From assembly GCF_017939625.1 (NCBI RefSeq), contig NZ_JAGKTC010000003.1, positions 124,001 to 188,000 on the forward strand: a DNA stretch of 64,000 nucleotides, read 5' to 3'. This stretch comes from Pseudoxanthomonas helianthi (lineage in GTDB: Bacteria; Pseudomonadota; Gammaproteobacteria; Xanthomonadales; Xanthomonadaceae). Positions 61,638 through 64,000 of this stretch are shown here, piece after piece; the first letter of the stretch is position 1, and each line of letters opens with the position of its first letter. The notes beneath the pieces are model-generated. The model made no database searches. It saw only the letters and a program-made list of their open reading frames with translations, and had not been told where the DNA came from. The position numbers and the translations under genes are program-made.

Positions 61638-62399
61638 TTGCGTATTGCATTGCGTTGGTTGTCCATAGCGTTGCTGGCTGCGCTGCTGTCTTCCTGTGCC
61701 ACCGGGCATAACCCGCTGGCCAAGTGGGAGCGTTCGCGCAACTTCAATGAACGCCAGCCAGTCCTGATTGTCCTGCACTACACCACCGAGGAGTCGTCGG
61801 AAAAAAGCCTGCACACGCTGAAGACCGCCAATAGCAAGGGGCCGGTCGGCGTGCATTACCTGGTGGGGCGCGACGGCAGGTTGTTCCAGCTGGTCAAGGA
61901 CGGCAAGCGCGCCTGGCATGCGGGCGGCGGGCGCTGGGGCACCATCACCGACGTCAATTCGGCGTCCATCGGCATCGAGCTGGACAACAGCGGACACGAC
62001 CCGTTTCCGGACGTGCAGATCGACAAGCTGATCGTGCTGTTGAACGACTTGACCCAACGCCTGGCCATTCCGCGACGCCAAGTCATCGGCCACGAGGACA
62101 TGGCGCCTGGCCGCAAGATCGACCCGGGTCCGCTGTTCCCGTGGAAGCGCCTGTACGAAGCCGGCTTCGGCATGTGGCCCGACCCGGATGCCGGCGAGCC
62201 GCCGCCCGGTTTCGACGGTTGGCTTGCGATGGCAGCGATAGGCTACCCATTGGATGATCGCGAGGGCGCGCTGCGCGCTTTTCGCCATCGCTTCCGAGGC
62301 ATCGAGAGCCAGGACGCCGAACTGGAAGCCGAGGATCTGCGTATCCTGTATTCGCTGACGCGGCCACTGGTCACGCAGCCGCCTGCGAAATCGCAATAG
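61638..62399 (+). CDS. AmiD-like N-acetylmuramoyl-L-alanine amidase lipoprotein
   Basis: A 253-residue lipoprotein (lipobox LSSC, cysteine 20) with an amidase_2 domain. Zinc ligands H47, H152 and D162 and the catalytic E114 and K160 match E. coli AmiD in order and spacing (VLHYT, GIELDN, GHEDMAPGRKIDPGP). It cleaves the bond between MurNAc and the peptide stem, including 1,6-anhydro forms. No LolA-avoidance aspartate follows the lipid cysteine (C-A-T), so an outer-membrane position is expected. The start is TTG after a GTAGGA site. It lies 82 bp after the receptor. Confidence 0.9.
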   Translation: MRIALRWLSIALLAALLSSCATGHNPLAKWERSRNFNERQPVLIVLHYTTEESSEKSLHTLKTANSKGPVGVHYLVGRDGRLFQLVKDGKRAWHAGGGRWGTITDVNSASIGIELDNSGHDPFPDVQIDKLIVLLNDLTQRLAIPRRQVIGHEDMAPGRKIDPGPLFPWKRLYEAGFGMWPDPDAGEPPPGFDGWLAMAAIGYPLDDREGALRAFRHRFRGIESQDAELEAEDLRILYSLTRPLVTQPPAKSQ

Positions 62400-62439
62400 G
62401 CGTTCCGGCAACGGAGCGACCGAACGTACGGAGGGGAAC

Positions 62440-64000
62440 ATGAAGTGTTTGGTCGCCGCCTTGTTGCTGACCTTTTCCATCGGTGTTCCCCGCGTGGCGC
62501 AGGCCGCGGACGAGGCGCCCGATGCGCAGGCGATCGATGCCGCGGTGCGCGCCACCATCGATCGTTACAAGCTGCCGGGGATCGCGGTCGGCGTGATGGA
62601 GGACGGCAAGGTGACGTTCGCGCGCGGCTACGGCGAGACCGTGTTCGGCAGCGGCGATCCGGTCACCACGAAGACGCTGTTCAAGATCGCCTCCAACAGC
62701 AAGGCGATGACGGCGGCCGTGCTGGCGCGGCTGGTGCAACAGGGCAAGCTGCGTTGGGACGACCCGGTGGTGAAACACCTGCCCGGATTCGCCATGCACG
62801 ATCCATGGGTCACCCGGCACATGACGGTCAGCGATCTGCTGGTGCACAACAGCGGCCTACCCGAGGGCGGCGGCGACCTGATGTTGTGGCCCGAGCCGAA
62901 CCTGTTCACCCGCGACGATATCGTCAATGGACTGCGCTACATCAAGCCGGCTTATGGCTTTCGCGCCGGGTATGCCTACGACAACCTGCTGTACGTGGTG
63001 GCAGGACAGGTGGCCGCAGCGGCCGGCGGGGCCTCCTACGAAGAACTGCTGCGGCGCGAAGTGTTCAAGCCGTTGGCGCTGGAGGGCTGCCGGGTAGGGG
63101 AGTTCCGCCTGACCGATGCAGGCAGCGTGGCGCAGCCGCATTCCCGCGACGGCGACAAGATCGTCCGTACCCGCGGCGATGCGGAGCTGGTGCCGGAAAT
63201 CGCCTCCGCGCCGGCGGGCGGCATCCGCTGTTCGCTCGACGACATGCTCGCCTGGGCACGCAACTGGCTGGTGCCGACCGATGCCCAGAAACAATGGCTG
63301 GGCGATGCGCAGCGCGCGGAAATGTGGAAGGCGCGCACGCCGATGCCGGTTTCGCAGCGGCAGAAGCGCTGGGACCGCACGCATTACTACGCTTACGCCT
63401 ATGGCTTCCGCCTGGCCGACGTCGATGGCGAATGGACGGTCTCGCACACCGGCACGCTGGGCGGCATGTATTCGATGATGATGCTGTTGCCGGATCGCCG
63501 CTCCGGTTTCGTGTTCATGATCAACGGCGATGGCAGCAGCGCCCGCACTGTGTTGGGCGAAGCACTACTCAAGCTGTTTACCGCGCCCGAAGCCTCGCTG
63601 GGCGTGCAGGGTTACGCCGACGATCTGGCAAAGCCGCCCCAGCCGATCGCTGCCGCGCCGGCAAAGGCCAAGCTGCCCGACATCGCCAGGCGCAAGCTCG
63701 TCGCCGCCGAAGCGCTGCGCGACTGGCTGGGCACGTGGCGCGATCCGTGGTTCGGCGAGGTGCGCATCTGTGCGACGGGCAAGGAAGTGGAGTGGCGCTC
63801 GCTGAAGTCGCCGAAGATGCACGGCCAGATAGGGCGGCTGGATGGGCGCTTCCTGCTGGTCTGGGACGACGAAGCGGTCGACGAAAACGCCTGGCTGGAT
63901 TTTGCCCGGCAGGGCGATGTGCGCACGTTGCGCATGGCCAAATTCGACCCGCAAGGCGACTTCAGTTCGGACTACGAAGACCTCGCGCTGACTCGCGTCG
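62440..64000 (+). CDS. Serine hydrolase, beta-lactamase/penicillin-binding fold (3' end outside window)
   Basis: At least 520 codons; no stop occurs before the window ends. A signal peptide (LVAALLLTFSIGVPRVAQA) precedes a PF00144-type domain with S85-x-x-K88 (ASNSKAM), Y180-D-N182 (YAYDNLLY) and H336-T-G338 (SHTGTLGGMYS), all intact. After about residue 385 comes a C-terminal extension with a lipocalin-like DUF3471-type start (LRDWLGTWRDPWFGEV). Such enzymes can be DD-peptidases, D-aminopeptidases or esterases. The ATG follows GGAGGGGAAC, and it probably shares a transcript with the amidase 40 bp upstream. Confidence 0.9.
   Translation, partial: MKCLVAALLLTFSIGVPRVAQAADEAPDAQAIDAAVRATIDRYKLPGIAVGVMEDGKVTFARGYGETVFGSGDPVTTKTLFKIASNSKAMTAAVLARLVQQGKLRWDDPVVKHLPGFAMHDPWVTRHMTVSDLLVHNSGLPEGGGDLMLWPEPNLFTRDDIVNGLRYIKPAYGFRAGYAYDNLLYVVAGQVAAAAGGASYEELLRREVFKPLALEGCRVGEFRLTDAGSVAQPHSRDGDKIVRTRGDAELVPEIASAPAGGIRCSLDDMLAWARNWLVPTDAQKQWLGDAQRAEMWKARTPMPVSQRQKRWDRTHYYAYAYGFRLADVDGEWTVSHTGTLGGMYSMMMLLPDRRSGFVFMINGDGSSARTVLGEALLKLFTAPEASLGVQGYADDLAKPPQPIAAAPAKAKLPDIARRKLVAAEALRDWLGTWRDPWFGEVRICATGKEVEWRSLKSPKMHGQIGRLDGRFLLVWDDEAVDENAWLDFARQGDVRTLRMAKFDPQGDFSSDYEDLALTRV

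Overview
The window is GC-rich, densely coded DNA that looks like a chromosome segment of a Xanthomonadaceae gammaproteobacterium, most like Lysobacter and its relatives. The evidence is the gene order comEC-exbB-exbD-msbA-lpxK-kdsB-ptp-uvrC-pgsA-tRNA-Gly-tRNA-Cys, four large TonB-dependent receptors, paired inverted REP elements of the GTAGGAGCG and GTCATCCCGGC types, and frequent 4-bp start/stop overlaps. The genus is inferred, not proven. I see no phage, insertion sequence, integrase, CRISPR array or rRNA.

Layout. 1-3.0 kb: end of an RND efflux pump, two small membrane proteins and a TraB-domain protein. 3.2-4.9 kb: a TetR regulator and an alpha/beta hydrolase; an identical 16-bp operator lies in the tetR promoter and inside the first codons of the hydrolase. 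4.9-7.9 kb: an agmatine-to-putrescine operon (aguA, DUF1697, aguB, GNAT). 8.0-8.8 kb: two small envelope proteins. 9.0-19.5 kb: the housekeeping core for DNA uptake, lipid A/KDO synthesis and export, UvrC repair and phosphatidylglycerol synthesis, ending in two tRNA genes with their own promoter and terminators.

19.6-35.4 kb: an apparent N-acetylgalactosamine glycan locus. agaR, agaZ, a ROK kinase and agaS run leftward. A secreted GH31 enzyme with two carbohydrate-binding modules, two TonB receptors and a DUF5077/DUF3472 protein run rightward. The shared control region holds several CTTTCG boxes.

35.5-52.7 kb: a second carbohydrate locus. It has a CitE-like lyase, a sodium symporter with a periplasmic domain and a LysR regulator. 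These are followed by a nearly gapless operon: TonB receptor, serine hydrolase, ribokinase-type kinase, a TIM-barrel/SUMF1 fusion, a ThuA/PQQ-propeller/cytochrome c lipoprotein and GH127. A family III CoA-transferase closes the locus. The substrate is unknown; GH127 suggests a furanoside. The serine hydrolase carries an in-frame palindromic repeat.

52.8-64 kb: a probable peptidoglycan-fragment scavenging locus. It contains a dicarboxylate/amino-acid symporter, an L,D-transpeptidase lipoprotein, a MurR/RpiR regulator, an L-Ala-D/L-Glu epimerase and an SH3-NlpC/P60 endopeptidase. Divergent to these are a TonB receptor, an AmiD-like amidase lipoprotein and a penicillin-binding-fold hydrolase that runs off the window end. 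The enzymes would take murein peptides apart step by step, with the receptor as a candidate entry port. This, the GalNAc locus and the GH127 locus are the most interesting parts of the window.
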